A stretch of 64,000 nt of DNA from Phocaeicola sartorii JCM 17136 = DSM 21941 (GCF_000614185.1 NZ_BAKM01000006.1:1-64000); one strand, 5' to 3'. Positions 1-9,162 are shown, numbered from the stretch's first letter. Numbers and translations are program-made. The notes: a model not told the origin generated them from the letters alone.

Positions 1-882
1 CATTTCCAGCAAGTAACGGGTAACGTGCTTAACCAACTGTTCTTCTATGTCCCTTTCGTCTGCTTTCTCTTTAGTTCCAGCCAAATCAAAGATGTACGGG
101 TCTTTCAACAGGTAATTGGCGAGGTCGCTTTGCGGTGCAGGAAGCGTAGTGGTGAAATTGTTTACCTTATTATTGCTGATTTGTCTGCTGTACAGGTTGG
201 TTTCAATTTGTATTTTAAGAACATTGCTGCTCCAGCCCATTTCCACAGACTGCTTCATGTACCAATAGCTTACACCCAATGGAATTGAACTGTTAAGCAT
301 AATCACATGGCTTGCCCAATTGGTTCTTGCAACAGGTGATGCCATGAATACGCTTTCTATATCCTTAATTTCCATCCGGTAAATATCAGATACGGTTCTG
401 GCAACATTATGAATTTGCGCAAGAGGTTCTTGCGTGATTATAATTTCATTGTTATCAGTGGATTGGATTTGCGCAAGAGGCTCTTGCGTAAATTGCGCAT
501 CGTTTAAGTAGCGTACTTCGTCTGCTATTCTCTCCACACTTGGAGCTATCAACTTTGCATCCGTTTCTATGAAACTTTGCAATGCCCTCAAAGGATATGC
601 CTTTGCAAACTGACACATATAGGTAAGGTTGCGTTCCGAATAGCCTTTCTTTTCAGGATAATTAAACCGGATAGCCTTTGCCAGTTGCTTGATGATTTTA
701 CTTCCCCATCCTTGCTATTGTTGATGATAGAGAATATAGTTGCCTACTTTCCAGTAGTGGAACAGCATTTGCGCATTGGCTGCGACAATCAGCCTTACTT
801 GCGCCTGTTCTATTTCCGAACCGACAGCGTGTATGAACACATCTAAGTTCGTTTTTTCTATGTTGGATTCCTTGTTGTTCAT
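1..882 (-). pseudogene. DUF1016 (YhcG-type PDDEXK) nuclease family gene, interrupted by an amber stop, 3' end off the window
   Basis: Reading the minus strand from ATG at 882 gives a DUF1016 N-terminal region: an early segment with FHYWKVGNYILYHQQ, then QGWGSKIIKQLAKAI, then SWYMKQSVEMGWSSNVLKIQI-like residues, and the family signature TTLPAPQSDLANYLLKDPYIFDL just before the left edge. This family is a winged-helix region followed by a PDDEXK nuclease and is common in mobile and defence islands. A TAG codon (CTA at 715-717) interrupts the frame inside a glutamine run, where CAG is expected, so a single C-to-T change would explain it. The nuclease part lies beyond base 1. The middle carries two copies of TQEPLAQI encoded by 19-bp palindromes (417-435 and 471-489). 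The family call is firm; whether the gene is dead is not, because a downstream restart is possible. Confidence 0.75.
417..489. repeat. Two 19-bp near-palindromes, 54 bp apart, inside the DUF1016 gene
   Basis: GCGCAAGAGGTTCTTGCGT at 417-435 and GCGCAAGAGGCTCTTGCGT at 471-489 are each inverted repeats and differ by one base. Their 54-bp spacing keeps frame, so on the minus strand each encodes TQEPLAQI in a linker of the DUF1016 protein. Confidence 0.7.
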
Positions 883-945
883 ATTGTGATAATGGTTTCT
901 GCAAATATACTTATTGATAACTATCTATGAAACTGTTTGATACTT

Positions 946-1035
946 TTATAGTTGATTAAACTTGTTCATGGCGTTTGCTCTGATGTCATCCGCTATGTCA
1001 ATATAGGGTTTCATGGCTTTATAACATAGTTGTGA
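946..1035 (-). pseudogene. C-terminal relic of a tyrosine recombinase/integrase
   Basis: On the minus strand an open stretch bounded upstream by TAA (1036-1038) reads SQLCYKAMKPYIDIADDIRA and ends NAMNKFNQL with stop TAA at 946-948. This resembles the extreme C-terminus of Bacteroidota tyrosine recombinases (the segment after the catalytic tyrosine, with YIDIAD and MNKF-like residues). No catalytic core precedes it: upstream bases on that strand show no continuing recombinase frame. It is therefore a remnant or a chance resemblance of about 29 residues. Its position next to a damaged DUF1016 gene fits the edge of a decayed mobile element. Confidence 0.4.
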
Positions 1036-1294
1036 TTATTCCTTTCTATTAAATATTCTATCCTTTCAAAACCGCCCAAACTCTTATATATGAGAAAATA
1101 GCTTGGAGCATAACTCAGCACCATTATACATTGTCAACATAACTTTATTAATCATCGCTTTTGTGGATTAATGCAGCACAGTCGTGACAGACCCGCGAGT
1201 ATTTTACGATTTTATGATATTATGTGAGTGTGTCGGTGATAGAGCCTCTCTCATTTCTCAATTTATAGGGGGCATAAGTTGTTGCATTTCTATC
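1036..1294. other. Non-coding stretch between the recombinase relic and the HU-like gene
   Basis: The region is AT-rich with no convincing gene. A 37-codon minus-strand frame (1011-1124) is open but unrecognised. No tRNA-like structure or long repeat was seen. Confidence 0.4.
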
Positions 1295-1317
1295 CCTTTC
1301 CTATATATATAGAAAGG
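1295..1317 (-). terminator. Hairpin downstream of the HU-like gene
   Basis: CCTTTC and GAAAGG arms flank the self-complementary CTATATATATAG, 12 bp past the stop codon of the minus-strand HU-like gene. There is no clear T-tract, so terminator function is tentative. Confidence 0.4.
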
Positions 1318-1328
1318 AATGGGGCGGT

Positions 1329-1937
1329 TTATTTGCTCCATTCTTTCCCGGCCACATATACCGGTGCGTTTTTGGTTCCGATGTTACGCAGTTTTCCTTG
1401 TTCCACACATTGACGGAGATAGTTGCAGAGTGAAGTGCGGGATATATCGGGATAGACAAATTGGAAATGCCGCCTTGTGATGGTCTGTTCTTGTTCGAGG
1501 CAAGTGCGCAGGGCGTTATCCAATGCTGTTTTGTCGATACCGTTTACGGCATGGTGCATGTTGACGGTACGTACGGTATTGATGGACATGAGGTATTGTT
1601 TCACTTCTTTTTCCGGCACGAAGTTCAGTCCCGTAGCGCATACTTTGGGTGACTTGCTACGGTGGTTCTTGGGTGGAAAAGCCGTTATCTGGGGCGAGAA
1701 GTAGCCTAACTCGTCCACGTGTATGCGGAATCCTTGTGCTACGGCTGTCTTCAGTTCGTCCACCACTCGTCCCAGCACGAATCTTGCTTGCGTTTTGGTG
1801 AGATGTGTTCCATCTATCACGCGTTTCATCAGTTCGTCCGTGGTCAGTGTCCGGATGCTTTTGACGCGTGCATACAGTTTTTCTTTCTCTTCACCTTCCG
1901 GCTGCGGTGATTGGTACATGTCGTAATATATTGCCAT
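1329..1937 (-). CDS. HU-like (HU-HIG type) DNA-binding protein
   Basis: A 202-residue protein from ATG at 1937 (MAIYYDMYQSPQPEGEEKEK). The first about 120 residues fit the Bacteroidota HU-HIG domain: a short N-terminal strand, a helical segment (TDELMKRVIDGTHLTKTQARFVLGRVVDELKTAVAQG), then the FRIHVDELGYFSPQI strand typical of HU/IHF-related folds. The C-terminal about 70 residues (TITRRHFQFVYPDISRTSLCNYLRQCVEQGKLRNIG) look like a winged-helix segment. Such proteins are nucleoid-associated-like DNA binders found in many copies per genome, often near mobile or surface loci. The longer upstream frame to 2051 was rejected because a good promoter (1968-1997) sits inside it. Confidence 0.8.
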   Translation of the reverse strand: MAIYYDMYQSPQPEGEEKEKLYARVKSIRTLTTDELMKRVIDGTHLTKTQARFVLGRVVDELKTAVAQGFRIHVDELGYFSPQITAFPPKNHRSKSPKVCATGLNFVPEKEVKQYLMSINTVRTVNMHHAVNGIDKTALDNALRTCLEQEQTITRRHFQFVYPDISRTSLCNYLRQCVEQGKLRNIGTKNAPVYVAGKEWSK

Positions 1938-1967
1938 AGCTTTTCTTTTATTATTGCTTACTATGTA

Positions 1968-1997
1968 CAAAGTTAGTTTTTTCTTCCGTATTTCAAA
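1968..1997 (-). promoter_or_regulatory. Bacteroides-type promoter of the HU-like gene
   Basis: On the minus strand TAACTTTG (CAAAGTTA at 1968-1975) matches the -7 box TAnnTTTG, with TTTG (1994-1997) 18 bp upstream as the -33 element. The start codon follows about 30 bp downstream of the -7 box. Confidence 0.65.
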
Positions 1998-2492
1998 GCA
2001 GATGTCTCTGCATATATAAAAAATCATTTCCAGCGGTTGTTGGAAATGCATCCGGCTTACGTTGGAGTTTCGTTCATCTCTGGTTGAAAATGCGTCCGGC
2101 GAGTGCTGGACGGTTGAGTCATGAGGCTTCTTCGGCTTTTTCTTTAGGCTCTTTGGGGCTTTTCATCAGGTTGGAGGAAGGGATGGATGCGGTTGTTTTT
2201 GTATCGGCATAAGGCGGTACGTTGGTGTGTTGGCTTCTGCTCTTTGCGGGTTCCTTGACAGGATGAGGTCATAAAAACAGGAAAAGTATCTTTTATTTCT
2301 CGTTTATTTGAATGTTTCCCTATAAGTGTGCCGTGTGGTTAATACACCGTTTGGGTTATCAATCTTATACCGTTTTGTTCGTCAACTTCCTTCGGAAAAT
2401 CAACGAGTTTGATATCTTGTATAATTCTTTTTTTTGCAGTCATTCAATTGGTTTGTCGGTTAATGCTAGCGAAAATACTGCTTTTATAAAGA
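1998..2492. other. Intergenic stretch without a supported gene
   Basis: It contains short GGTTG and TGCGTCCGGC/TGCATCCGGC repetitions around 2030-2110 and a 74-codon plus-strand frame at 2312-2536. That frame runs through a terminator-like hairpin and matches nothing I recognise. I see no RNA gene. Confidence 0.4.
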
Positions 2493-2523
2493 ATCCGGGT
2501 GCATTGTTTCAATGCACCCGGAT
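2493..2523 (-). terminator. Strong hairpin after the NigD-like gene
   Basis: ATCCGGGTGCATTG and CAATGCACCCGGAT form a 14-bp perfect stem with a TTT loop. It lies 36 bp past the stop of the minus-strand gene ending at 2560. The following tract on the minus strand (TCTTTATAAAA) is only moderately T-rich. Confidence 0.7.
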
Positions 2524-2559
2524 TTCGTTACAATAAGACAGACAAGGAGTTGTTAAGAA

Positions 2560-3341
2560 TCATTTAATTTTTGTGTTGGACATGTCTTCCTGTATGAACG
2601 GAATGTTTATTGATTTGCTTTTATTATAACTTACTGTAACGGTTTCTTCGCCATTGTTTATGGTGTTCGTCTTTATTTTAAATCCTTGTAGTTTGCCCTC
2701 TTTATATCCGGGAATGTCCGATAACGGAAAGGACACATAGCCGTGACTTAGATATTCCTGTCTGTCACCTTCGGCATTGTGGCGCAGTTCTACGGCCATA
2801 TATCCGTTTGCATCCGGAACAGTCCCCTCCGTGGCTACAAGGCTGATCCGATGTTTGATATCAGAGCTGAAACCTAATATCTGGAACATAAGAGTCAGGT
2901 GCGTCTTGCCCATTATGGGAGTGATGAGGTTGATTCCGTCGTGCCCGTAAATATCGTCCCCATTTTCTTTGAGTATATCCATTGATTTGGTTAAGACTTT
3001 CTGCAAGTAATCTATGGAAATAAAAGGCCCTTTATTGTTTGCATCTCCGGTCGGATTGGCTGCATTAATATAGGTATAGAAGATGCGTTGTCCAGATTGT
3101 TTGTTTCAAGGCGTGTCAATTTATCGGGATTCACCACATACGCTATTCCATCATTATCACTTTCTATCACTGCTTCACCCGGCACTTCGCTAGGATTCAC
3201 CACAGTTGCCAGAGCGGCGTTGAAAGGCATTCCTCCCTGTATGTTATAAAGGTCGTCATCATAGTCATTCAGGCAAGACTGCATGAATGGGATCAGCGTC
3301 ATCACAATTGTTACAATAACTATCGCTTTATATTTTCTCAT
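2560..3341 (-). CDS. NigD-like lipoprotein, frameshifted in this sequence
   Basis: From ATG at 3341 (MRKYKAIVIVTIVMTLIPF then lipobox MQSC) the frame runs to about 3100. It resumes one frame over as SGQRIFYTYINAANPTGDAN and continues to TAA at 2560, giving about 260 residues once one missing base near 3096-3105 is allowed for. Lipoprotein signal, an N-terminal OB-like part and a C-terminal beta-sandwich part (LTLMFQILGFSSDIKHRISLV) fit the NigD-like family of Bacteroides cell-envelope proteins, whose biochemical role is unknown. The break lies in an ATTGTTTGTTTC run and could be a read error or a real inactivation. Confidence 0.7.
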
Positions 3342-3451
3342 ATTTTCTGTTTCTAGGATTGTTACTGTCACTTAAATGCGCGGATAGCAAGTTTACTGCT
3401 TATAAAAGTGTTAAATCTGCTTAAGCGAAAAATTTATTCTTCCGGATGCAG

Positions 3452-3459
3452 TATTTTTG
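3452..3459 (+). promoter_or_regulatory. -7 box of the ECF sigma operon
   Basis: TATTTTTG matches TAnnTTTG and lies 39 bp before the chosen ATG at 3499, which supports that start over an in-frame upstream ATG at 3457 that would sit inside the promoter. Confidence 0.6.
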
Positions 3460-3498
3460 CAGTCTTATCATTTATTCAATAAAGAAGTGTCACAAACA

Positions 3499-4041
3499 AT
3501 GAATGAAACAGAATTGGTGGAACGTTGCGGCAAGGGCGATAACCTTGCACGCAAGCAATTGTATGAGCGTTATGCCGGACAATTGATGGCCATTTGTGTT
3601 CGTTATACAGGTGACAGGGAAGTGGCGCAGGATGTCTTGCATGATGGATTCTTGAATATATTCCGTTCATTCGGCCAGTTTACTTATAAAGGAGAGGGAT
3701 CTTTGAAAGCATGGTTGACACGCATTATGGTAAACGAAGCGTTAGGGTATCTGCGCAAGAAGGTCTCTACAAATCAGGAAGTGATAGTGGAAGAGTTGCC
3801 CGATGTGATAGATGGAGATGAGGATGATTTTGAGCAAATACCCCAATCTGTTTTAATGCAATTCATTAAAGAACTTCCGGATGGATACAGAACGGTCTTC
3901 AATTTATATGTATTAGAGGAAAAAGGACATAAGGAGATTGCTGAAATGCTGGGGATCACGGAACATACTTCATCATCTCAGTTGTATAGAGCCAAAACCT
4001 TATTGATGAAAAAAATAAATGATTATAGAAAGAGAATATAG
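3499..4041 (+). CDS. ECF-type RNA polymerase sigma factor
   Basis: 180 residues from ATG 3499. Region 2 is seen in the first 85 residues (ARKQLYERYAGQLMAICVRYTGDREVAQDVLHDGFLNIF, then GEGSLKAWLTRIMVNEALGYLRK). Region 4 is in the last 60 (ELPDGYRTVFNLYVLEEKGHKEIAEMLGITEHTSSSQLYRAK), the HTH that contacts the -35 region. Group IV sigma factors direct RNA polymerase to a small regulon, usually in response to an envelope signal. The next gene starts 3 bp after the stop and encodes a membrane-anchored envelope protein, so the two form an operon and the partner may control the sigma factor. Its target genes cannot be deduced here. Confidence 0.9.
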   Translation: MNETELVERCGKGDNLARKQLYERYAGQLMAICVRYTGDREVAQDVLHDGFLNIFRSFGQFTYKGEGSLKAWLTRIMVNEALGYLRKKVSTNQEVIVEELPDVIDGDEDDFEQIPQSVLMQFIKELPDGYRTVFNLYVLEEKGHKEIAEMLGITEHTSSSQLYRAKTLLMKKINDYRKRI

Positions 4042-4043
4042 GG

Positions 4044-5324
4044 ATGAAAGAAAAAGATAAATGGATAAAGAATTTCCGCACTCGGATGGAGGACTATTCA
4101 GAGCCCGCTCCTGCTGATCTTTGGGAACAGCTGGAAAAGGAACTGGATACGGTTCCAAAAGTGATTCCGATGTGGCACCGCTGGCAGGCCATAGCGGCTG
4201 TGGGCTTGTTGCTGGTGGTATCTTCATTGACTGTATGGTTTTGGCAGTCGCCTTCGGCAAACTATCTGGAGAAACAGTCTGCGGAGCTGAATTCACTGCA
4301 TGAACCTGATGGACTGGTGCCCGGAGCAGTCGTTCCCGAGCAGCCTGTGGCGCGGGTGGCCCCTGCAGTTTCTTCTGGAAGAAGCCAACGTGCAAAAGTT
4401 GCCCGGACTGTTATGCTGGAGGCATCAGCTGCCGGGCAGGAGGTTTTGAGGAATAACGAGGCGGAGGAGATACAGATAGAGGAGAATTATGTTGAAGAGC
4501 AGAAGGAGGAACCGGCTGTGGCGGAACAAAGACAGCAGAAACCGGCCCGCAGGTCTTCCTATTCGGCTAAAAAAACGAATTACGCTTATGTGGCTTCTCA
4601 TAGAAAGAAAGATAGGAATTGGTCGATAGGACTTTCTACCAGCAATGGAGCCTTTTCGTCCTCGACTAGCATGGAGGGGTATTTGCCTTTGCCTAATGGC
4701 GCAAGAAGCGCTTATGGAGTGGGGACGAGGGCTGAAATAGACAAGCTGGTTCAGTTCAACAATTTGTCAGAAGGAAAGAGTGCGAAGTCTGACATAAAAT
4801 ACCGTATGCCTGTTACTTTTGGAGCTTCACTTCGTTTTGATTTAACTGATGACTGGGCTATAGAAACCGGAGTGACTTATACTCAACTTTCATCCGAGAC
4901 ACGTTCGGGAACCGAGAAAAACAATTATGGCTGGGAAGAGAAATTGCATTATGTGGGTGTTCCTTTGAAAGTGAACCGGAATATATGGAGCAGCAAAAGA
5001 TTTGAAGTGTATGCTTCGGCCGGTGGAACTGTGGAAAAATGTGTATCCGGAAAGCGGAACATCATCGGCAGTGTTTCTACCTCAAATGCAGGAAAAGACG
5101 ACCAGCTTTTGGGAGGTGAGGAAGATATTAAAGTAAAACCTTTGCAATGGTCCTTGTCCGCAGCGGCAGGTGCACAGTTCAAGATTACGGAGAAATTGGG
5201 CGTTTATGCGGAGCCGGGGGTTGTTTATTACTTTGATGATGGCAGCAATGTAAATACGATTCGCAAAGAACATCCTTTTAATTTTAATATACAGTTGGGC
5301 GTACGGTTTACTTTGCCGAAATAA
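4044..5324 (+). CDS. Membrane-anchored protein with C-terminal outer-membrane beta-barrel-like domain, partner of the ECF sigma factor
   Basis: 426 residues. The N-terminal about 45 residues are cytoplasmic-looking (RTRMEDYSEPAPADLWEQLE, as in anti-sigma-like proteins). A single membrane segment follows at about 47-66 (WQAIAAVGLLLVVSSLTVWF). Next is a long Glu/Gln/Ala-rich linker, and from about residue 190 a set of amphipathic strands (NWSIGLSTSNGAF, YRMPVTFGASLRFDLTDDWAIETGVTYTQL) ends in FNIQLGVRFTLPK, an outer-membrane barrel signature with aromatic C-terminal strands. In Bacteroidota this gene type follows ECF sigma genes and is thought to act as anti-sigma or sensor; that role is inference here. 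The mix of an inner-membrane anchor and a barrel-like tail is topologically puzzling. Confidence 0.75.
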   Translation: MKEKDKWIKNFRTRMEDYSEPAPADLWEQLEKELDTVPKVIPMWHRWQAIAAVGLLLVVSSLTVWFWQSPSANYLEKQSAELNSLHEPDGLVPGAVVPEQPVARVAPAVSSGRSQRAKVARTVMLEASAAGQEVLRNNEAEEIQIEENYVEEQKEEPAVAEQRQQKPARRSSYSAKKTNYAYVASHRKKDRNWSIGLSTSNGAFSSSTSMEGYLPLPNGARSAYGVGTRAEIDKLVQFNNLSEGKSAKSDIKYRMPVTFGASLRFDLTDDWAIETGVTYTQLSSETRSGTEKNNYGWEEKLHYVGVPLKVNRNIWSSKRFEVYASAGGTVEKCVSGKRNIIGSVSTSNAGKDDQLLGGEEDIKVKPLQWSLSAAAGAQFKITEKLGVYAEPGVVYYFDDGSNVNTIRKEHPFNFNIQLGVRFTLPK

Positions 5325-5334
5325 AATGAACTTT

Positions 5335-5397
5335 TTCACTGTTCTTATATAAAATATGGTTATCTTTGTTCTGTGTAAAAAGAATAAGAACAGTGAA
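5335..5397. repeat. 14-bp perfect inverted repeat flanking the rpe promoter
   Basis: TTCACTGTTCTTAT (5335-5348) and ATAAGAACAGTGAA (5384-5397) are exact inverse complements separated by 35 bp. The spacer holds the -7 box TATCTTTG (5361-5368), and the right arm ends 2 bp before the rpe start codon. It may be an operator or a 5'-UTR stem. Confidence 0.7.
5361..5368 (+). promoter_or_regulatory. -7 box of rpe
   Basis: TATCTTTG matches TAnnTTTG, 31 bp before the rpe ATG. The -33 region falls within the left arm of the inverted repeat. Confidence 0.6.
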
Positions 5398-5399
5398 TC

Positions 5400-6053
5400 A
5401 TGAATAGACCTCTGATATCCCCTTCTTTATTGTCTGCCAATTTTGCAGATCTGCGGGCAGATATAGAACAAATAAATCGTAGTGATGCCGACTGGTTGCA
5501 CATCGATATAATGGATGGTGTGTTTGTACCGAATATCTCTTTTGGCTTTCCTGTGTTGAAATATGTAGCCGAATTGTCTGAAAAACCTTTGGATGTGCAT
5601 TTGATGATCGTTAATCCCGAGAAATTCATTGAAGAAGTGAAAGATTTGGGGACAATGATGATGAATGTGCATTATGAGGCTTGTGTGCACCTGCATAGGG
5701 TGGTGCAGCAGATAAAGGATGCCGGAATGAAAGCGGCCGTGACATTGAATCCTTCTACTCCCGTGGCTATGCTGGCTGATATTATCCGTGATGTGGATAT
5801 GGTATTGCTGATGAGTGTGAATCCCGGTTTTGGCGGCCAGAAATTTATTGTACATACGCTGGACAAGGTAAGGGAATTACGTGAGTTGATAGCGCATACG
5901 GGTTCGCAAGCATTGATAGAGGTCGACGGGGGAGTGAATCTGGAAACCGGCAAACAGCTTGTAGAGGCGGGAGCGGATGTGCTGGTGGCGGGAAATGCTG
6001 TGTTCAAAGCTCCTGACATGCTGGATATGATACATCGGCTGAAGTCCCTTTGA
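5400..6053 (+). CDS. rpe: Ribulose-phosphate 3-epimerase
   Basis: 217 residues, normal length for the family. It interconverts ribulose 5-phosphate and xylulose 5-phosphate in the cytoplasm (pentose phosphate pathway). TIM-barrel motifs are intact: SPSLLSANFADL, the metal-site HIDIMDGVFVPN, LDVHLMI, the phosphate-binding MSVNPGFGGQ, and EVDGGVN with the catalytic aspartate. The inverted repeat over the promoter (5335-5397) hints at dedicated regulation. In a xylan degrader the enzyme also connects pentose catabolism to glycolysis, though the gene is not part of the xylan locus. Confidence 0.96.
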   Translation: MNRPLISPSLLSANFADLRADIEQINRSDADWLHIDIMDGVFVPNISFGFPVLKYVAELSEKPLDVHLMIVNPEKFIEEVKDLGTMMMNVHYEACVHLHRVVQQIKDAGMKAAVTLNPSTPVAMLADIIRDVDMVLLMSVNPGFGGQKFIVHTLDKVRELRELIAHTGSQALIEVDGGVNLETGKQLVEAGADVLVAGNAVFKAPDMLDMIHRLKSL

Positions 6054-6066
6054 TTATTCTCTTGAG

Positions 6067-8020
6067 GTGCGGAATTTAACGGCTGTAAGGCCTTGCTCCA
6101 TGTTCCGGTTGGCTATACCTTTAGTCACCGGAATTTTTGTATCCGACCATTTCTTTCAGGGTGCCTTGCCGGTGCCGGCTTTTGGTATGGGAGCGTTGGT
6201 GTGTCTGATAGGGTCGGCGGTATTGGTGAGGTGGCGGCATTATCGTTCCCGATGGCTGTTTGGGGGCATGGCCTTTCTGTTTCTGTTTTGCCTGGGGGCA
6301 TTGCTGGTACAGCAAAAATGGCAAGGAGTAGACTATGAATGGGGGGGCGGGGAAAGATGTGTATCAGGGGGTGATCGTGGACGTTCCGCAAGAAAAGGCA
6401 AAAACATATCTCTGTAAATTGCGGATAGACAAGAAAGTGTCTGAAAGGGGGATGGCTCCGGTGAATCGTACGGTACTGGTCTATATGATGAAAGATAGTC
6501 TTTCCGTAAATTTACGATGTGGAGATCATTTGAATTTTTATACACGTGTGACAACTCCTGAGAAAGAGGCTCTGCCGGGAGAATTTGATTATGCGGCTTA
6601 TCTTTTCAGACAACAGATCAGTGGAACGGCCATAGTCTTTCCGGGTTATTGGCAATGGACAGGGGAGAGAGAGCCATTGACATGGAAACAGCAAGCGGGC
6701 GTATGGCGGGAGAAGATATTGGATCGTTATCGGAAATGGGGATTCTCAGGAGATGAGTTTGCCGTATTGTCCGCTCTGACTGTCGGTTACAAGGAGGAAC
6801 TGAGTGAGGATTTACGTGAAACTTATCAAACGGCGGGGGTGAGCCATATCTTGGCTTTGTCGGGAATGCATATCGCTGTTTTATGGGGATTATTGTGTTG
6901 GATATTGCGTCCGTTGGATAGGAGTTGCTTGCTACGATGGGTGAAGTGTGGCATTGTTGTGTTGTTGTTATGGGCATTTGCTTTTTTAGTGGGTTTGCCT
7001 CCCTCGGTCATACGGGCGGTGGTGATGTGTATGTTGATGACCATGGCACGTGCGGCAGGGGAGCGGGCTTTGTCATTGAATACTTTGGCTATAGCGGCAT
7101 TCTTTATGTTGCTTTATAATCCTTTCTATCTTTTTGATACCGGATTCCAGCTTTCATTTCTGGCTGTGTTTTCAATTCTGCTTGTTTATCCTGTCGTTTT
7201 TCGGTGCTGGCCGGTGCGTCACCCTGTACTTCGTTATATTTGGGGGATCGTGGCGGTTTCGTTGGCGGCACAGTTGGGAACGGCTTCTGTGGTTATTTAT
7301 AAATTCGCATATTTCCCTGTCTGCTTTTTGCCGGCCAATCTGATAGTGGCACCTTTGGTACTTGTCATCATCTATGGATCGGTAGCGGCTTTTGTACTGT
7401 CTCCGTTTGCGTTATTGCATCTATGGTTGGTGAAAGGATTGAATGGGATGTCGTGGTTGCTGAATAACAGTATGCGATGGGTGGAGCATTTGCCTATGTC
7501 GCATTCCGGCGATATGCACTTCTCTTTGTCTCAGGCAGGCCTCCTTTATTCCTTATTGTTTGTGGTGTTGTTTTATCTGTTGCGTCCTTCACGGAAATTA
7601 TTGATTGTGGCTTTGTGTGGAATTAATCTTTTTATAGGATTTTCAGGTTACCTGTATTATATGAAAGAGGAACCTCACCAGTTAATACTTGCTCGTTCGC
7701 AAATAAAGGTTTATCCTCCCAAAGATGTTTGGCGGCAGGATAGCATTTATCATTATAAAGGTTTGAACATTTGTGTCTTGGCCGACAATCATTGGCAGGG
7801 TAAATCGGTTGGCCGATTGTTGGATATTGACTATATGTACCTGTGCAAAGGTTTTAAGGGAAGGATTGCCCCACTGCAAAAACTATTCAGAATTAGGAAA
7901 ATCATATTGGATACTTCGCTTGGTGATTACAGATTAAATCTGTTGAAAGAAGAATGTAGAAGGCTGGGATTGGATTATATTGATCTGTCTCCGAAAGGTT
8001 CTTACCGTATTCTTCTGTGA
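6067..8020 (+). CDS. comEC: ComEC/Rec2-family DNA-uptake membrane protein, frameshifted in this sequence
   Basis: Two frames join at a run of seven G (6341-6347). The first (GTG 6067; ATG 6100 is the alternative start) has two or three membrane segments and ends VDYEW. The second continues GKDVYQGVIVDVPQEKAKTY, the small OB-like DUF4131 region, then the competence domain with FAVLSALTVGYKEELSEDLR, SHILALSGMHIAVL and FLVGLPPSVIRAVVMCM, followed by many hydrophobic helices. With six G the frame closes as DYEWGAGKDVYQ and gives about 650 residues, typical of Bacteroidales ComEC. The C-terminus (LDIDYMYLCKGFKGR to the end) is short and lacks a full metallo-beta-lactamase domain. The protein would form the inner-membrane channel for incoming DNA. 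Confidence 0.85.
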
Positions 8021-8036
8021 ATAAAGAATTAATTTG

Positions 8037-8044
8037 TAAATTTG
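8037..8044 (+). promoter_or_regulatory. -7 box of nrnA
   Basis: TAAATTTG matches TAnnTTTG, 25 bp before the ATG at 8070. Confidence 0.5.
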
Positions 8045-8069
8045 CCGTTTCAAAAGAAAAAGATTGAGT

Positions 8070-9110
8070 ATGTTATCAAAAGTAATTGCGCAGGCTAATA
8101 TAGACCATGCCGAAAAATGGTTTGAAAGAGCTGATAAAATAGTTATCGTTACCCATGTGTCACCGGATGGTGATGCCATTGGCTCCTCGTTGGGATTATG
8201 TCATTTTTTGGAATCACAGGAGAAGACGGTGAATGTCATTGTTCCCAATGCTTTTCCCGATTTTCTGAGATGGATGCCGGGAGCCAAGGATATAATCCGG
8301 TATGATAAATATGCCGAGTTTGCCGGTAAGTTGCTGAATGAGGCAGATGTGATCTGTTGTCTGGATTTTAATGCATTGTCGCGTATTGATGCGATGGCGG
8401 ATGCGGTGGCTCAGTCGCCGGCACGTAAAATGATGATAGACCATCACCTTCATCCGGAATCCTTTTGCAGAATCATTATTTCTCATCCGGAAATATCTTC
8501 CACTTCCGAATTGGTTTTCCGGCTGATATGCCGTCTGGGATATTTTGAGGATATCACCAAGGAAGGTGCTGAATGTATCTATACAGGGATGATGACTGAT
8601 ACAGGTGGCTTTACTTATAATTCTAATAATCGTGAGATTTATTTCATTATCAGTGAATTGTTGTCGAAAGGTATTGATAAGGATGAGATTTACCGCAAGG
8701 TTTATAATACGTACTCTGAAGGCCGTTTGCGCCTGATGGGGTATGTGCTGTATGATAAGATGCAGGTATTCCCACAGTTCAACTCGGCATTGATCTGGCT
8801 GACAAAAGAGGAGCAAAGAAAATTCCAGTATATAAAAGGAGATACGGAAGGGTTTGTGAATATTCCTCTTTCCATAAAGAATATTATTTTTTCCGTATTC
8901 CTGCGTGAGGACACGGAAAAGAATATGATCAAGATTTCCCTGCGTTCTGTCGGCACTTTCCCTTGTAACAAAGTGGCTGCCGAATTCTTTAATGGAGGTG
9001 GTCATCTGAATGCATCCGGTGGTGAGTTTTATGGGACAATGGAAGAGGCTATTGAACTGTTTAAACAGGCTTTGGTGAAGTACGAAGAGTTGCTTCTGGC
9101 AAAAAAATAG
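8070..9110 (+). CDS. nrnA: Bifunctional oligoribonuclease / PAP phosphatase (DHH-DHHA1 family)
   Basis: 346 residues from ATG 8070 (a TTG two codons earlier is less likely). The DHH domain shows the metal-binding motifs VSPDGDAIGSS, DFNALSRID, MIDHHLHPE and GMMTDTGGF. The C-terminal DHHA1 domain has GGGHLNASGG. NrnA-type enzymes degrade 2-5 nt RNA and hydrolyse 3'-phosphoadenosine 5'-phosphate in the cytoplasm. All metal ligands are present. It stands alone between comEC and the DUF4827 lipoprotein gene, with its own -7 box. Confidence 0.93.
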   Translation: MLSKVIAQANIDHAEKWFERADKIVIVTHVSPDGDAIGSSLGLCHFLESQEKTVNVIVPNAFPDFLRWMPGAKDIIRYDKYAEFAGKLLNEADVICCLDFNALSRIDAMADAVAQSPARKMMIDHHLHPESFCRIIISHPEISSTSELVFRLICRLGYFEDITKEGAECIYTGMMTDTGGFTYNSNNREIYFIISELLSKGIDKDEIYRKVYNTYSEGRLRLMGYVLYDKMQVFPQFNSALIWLTKEEQRKFQYIKGDTEGFVNIPLSIKNIIFSVFLREDTEKNMIKISLRSVGTFPCNKVAAEFFNGGGHLNASGGEFYGTMEEAIELFKQALVKYEELLLAKK

Positions 9111-9162
9111 TTATTTTACTATAATTGCGTACAAACAATATAAAAGTTAGGGGCATATTTAT

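Noticed and set aside
2312..2536. 74-codon plus-strand frame
   Set aside because: It ends inside a strong hairpin, shows no recognisable domain or signal and has no promoter or start context.
6341..6347. Phase variation of comEC through the G7 run
   Set aside because: The same kind of single-base break occurs in rpsF and rpsR in this sequence, so error is the simpler explanation.
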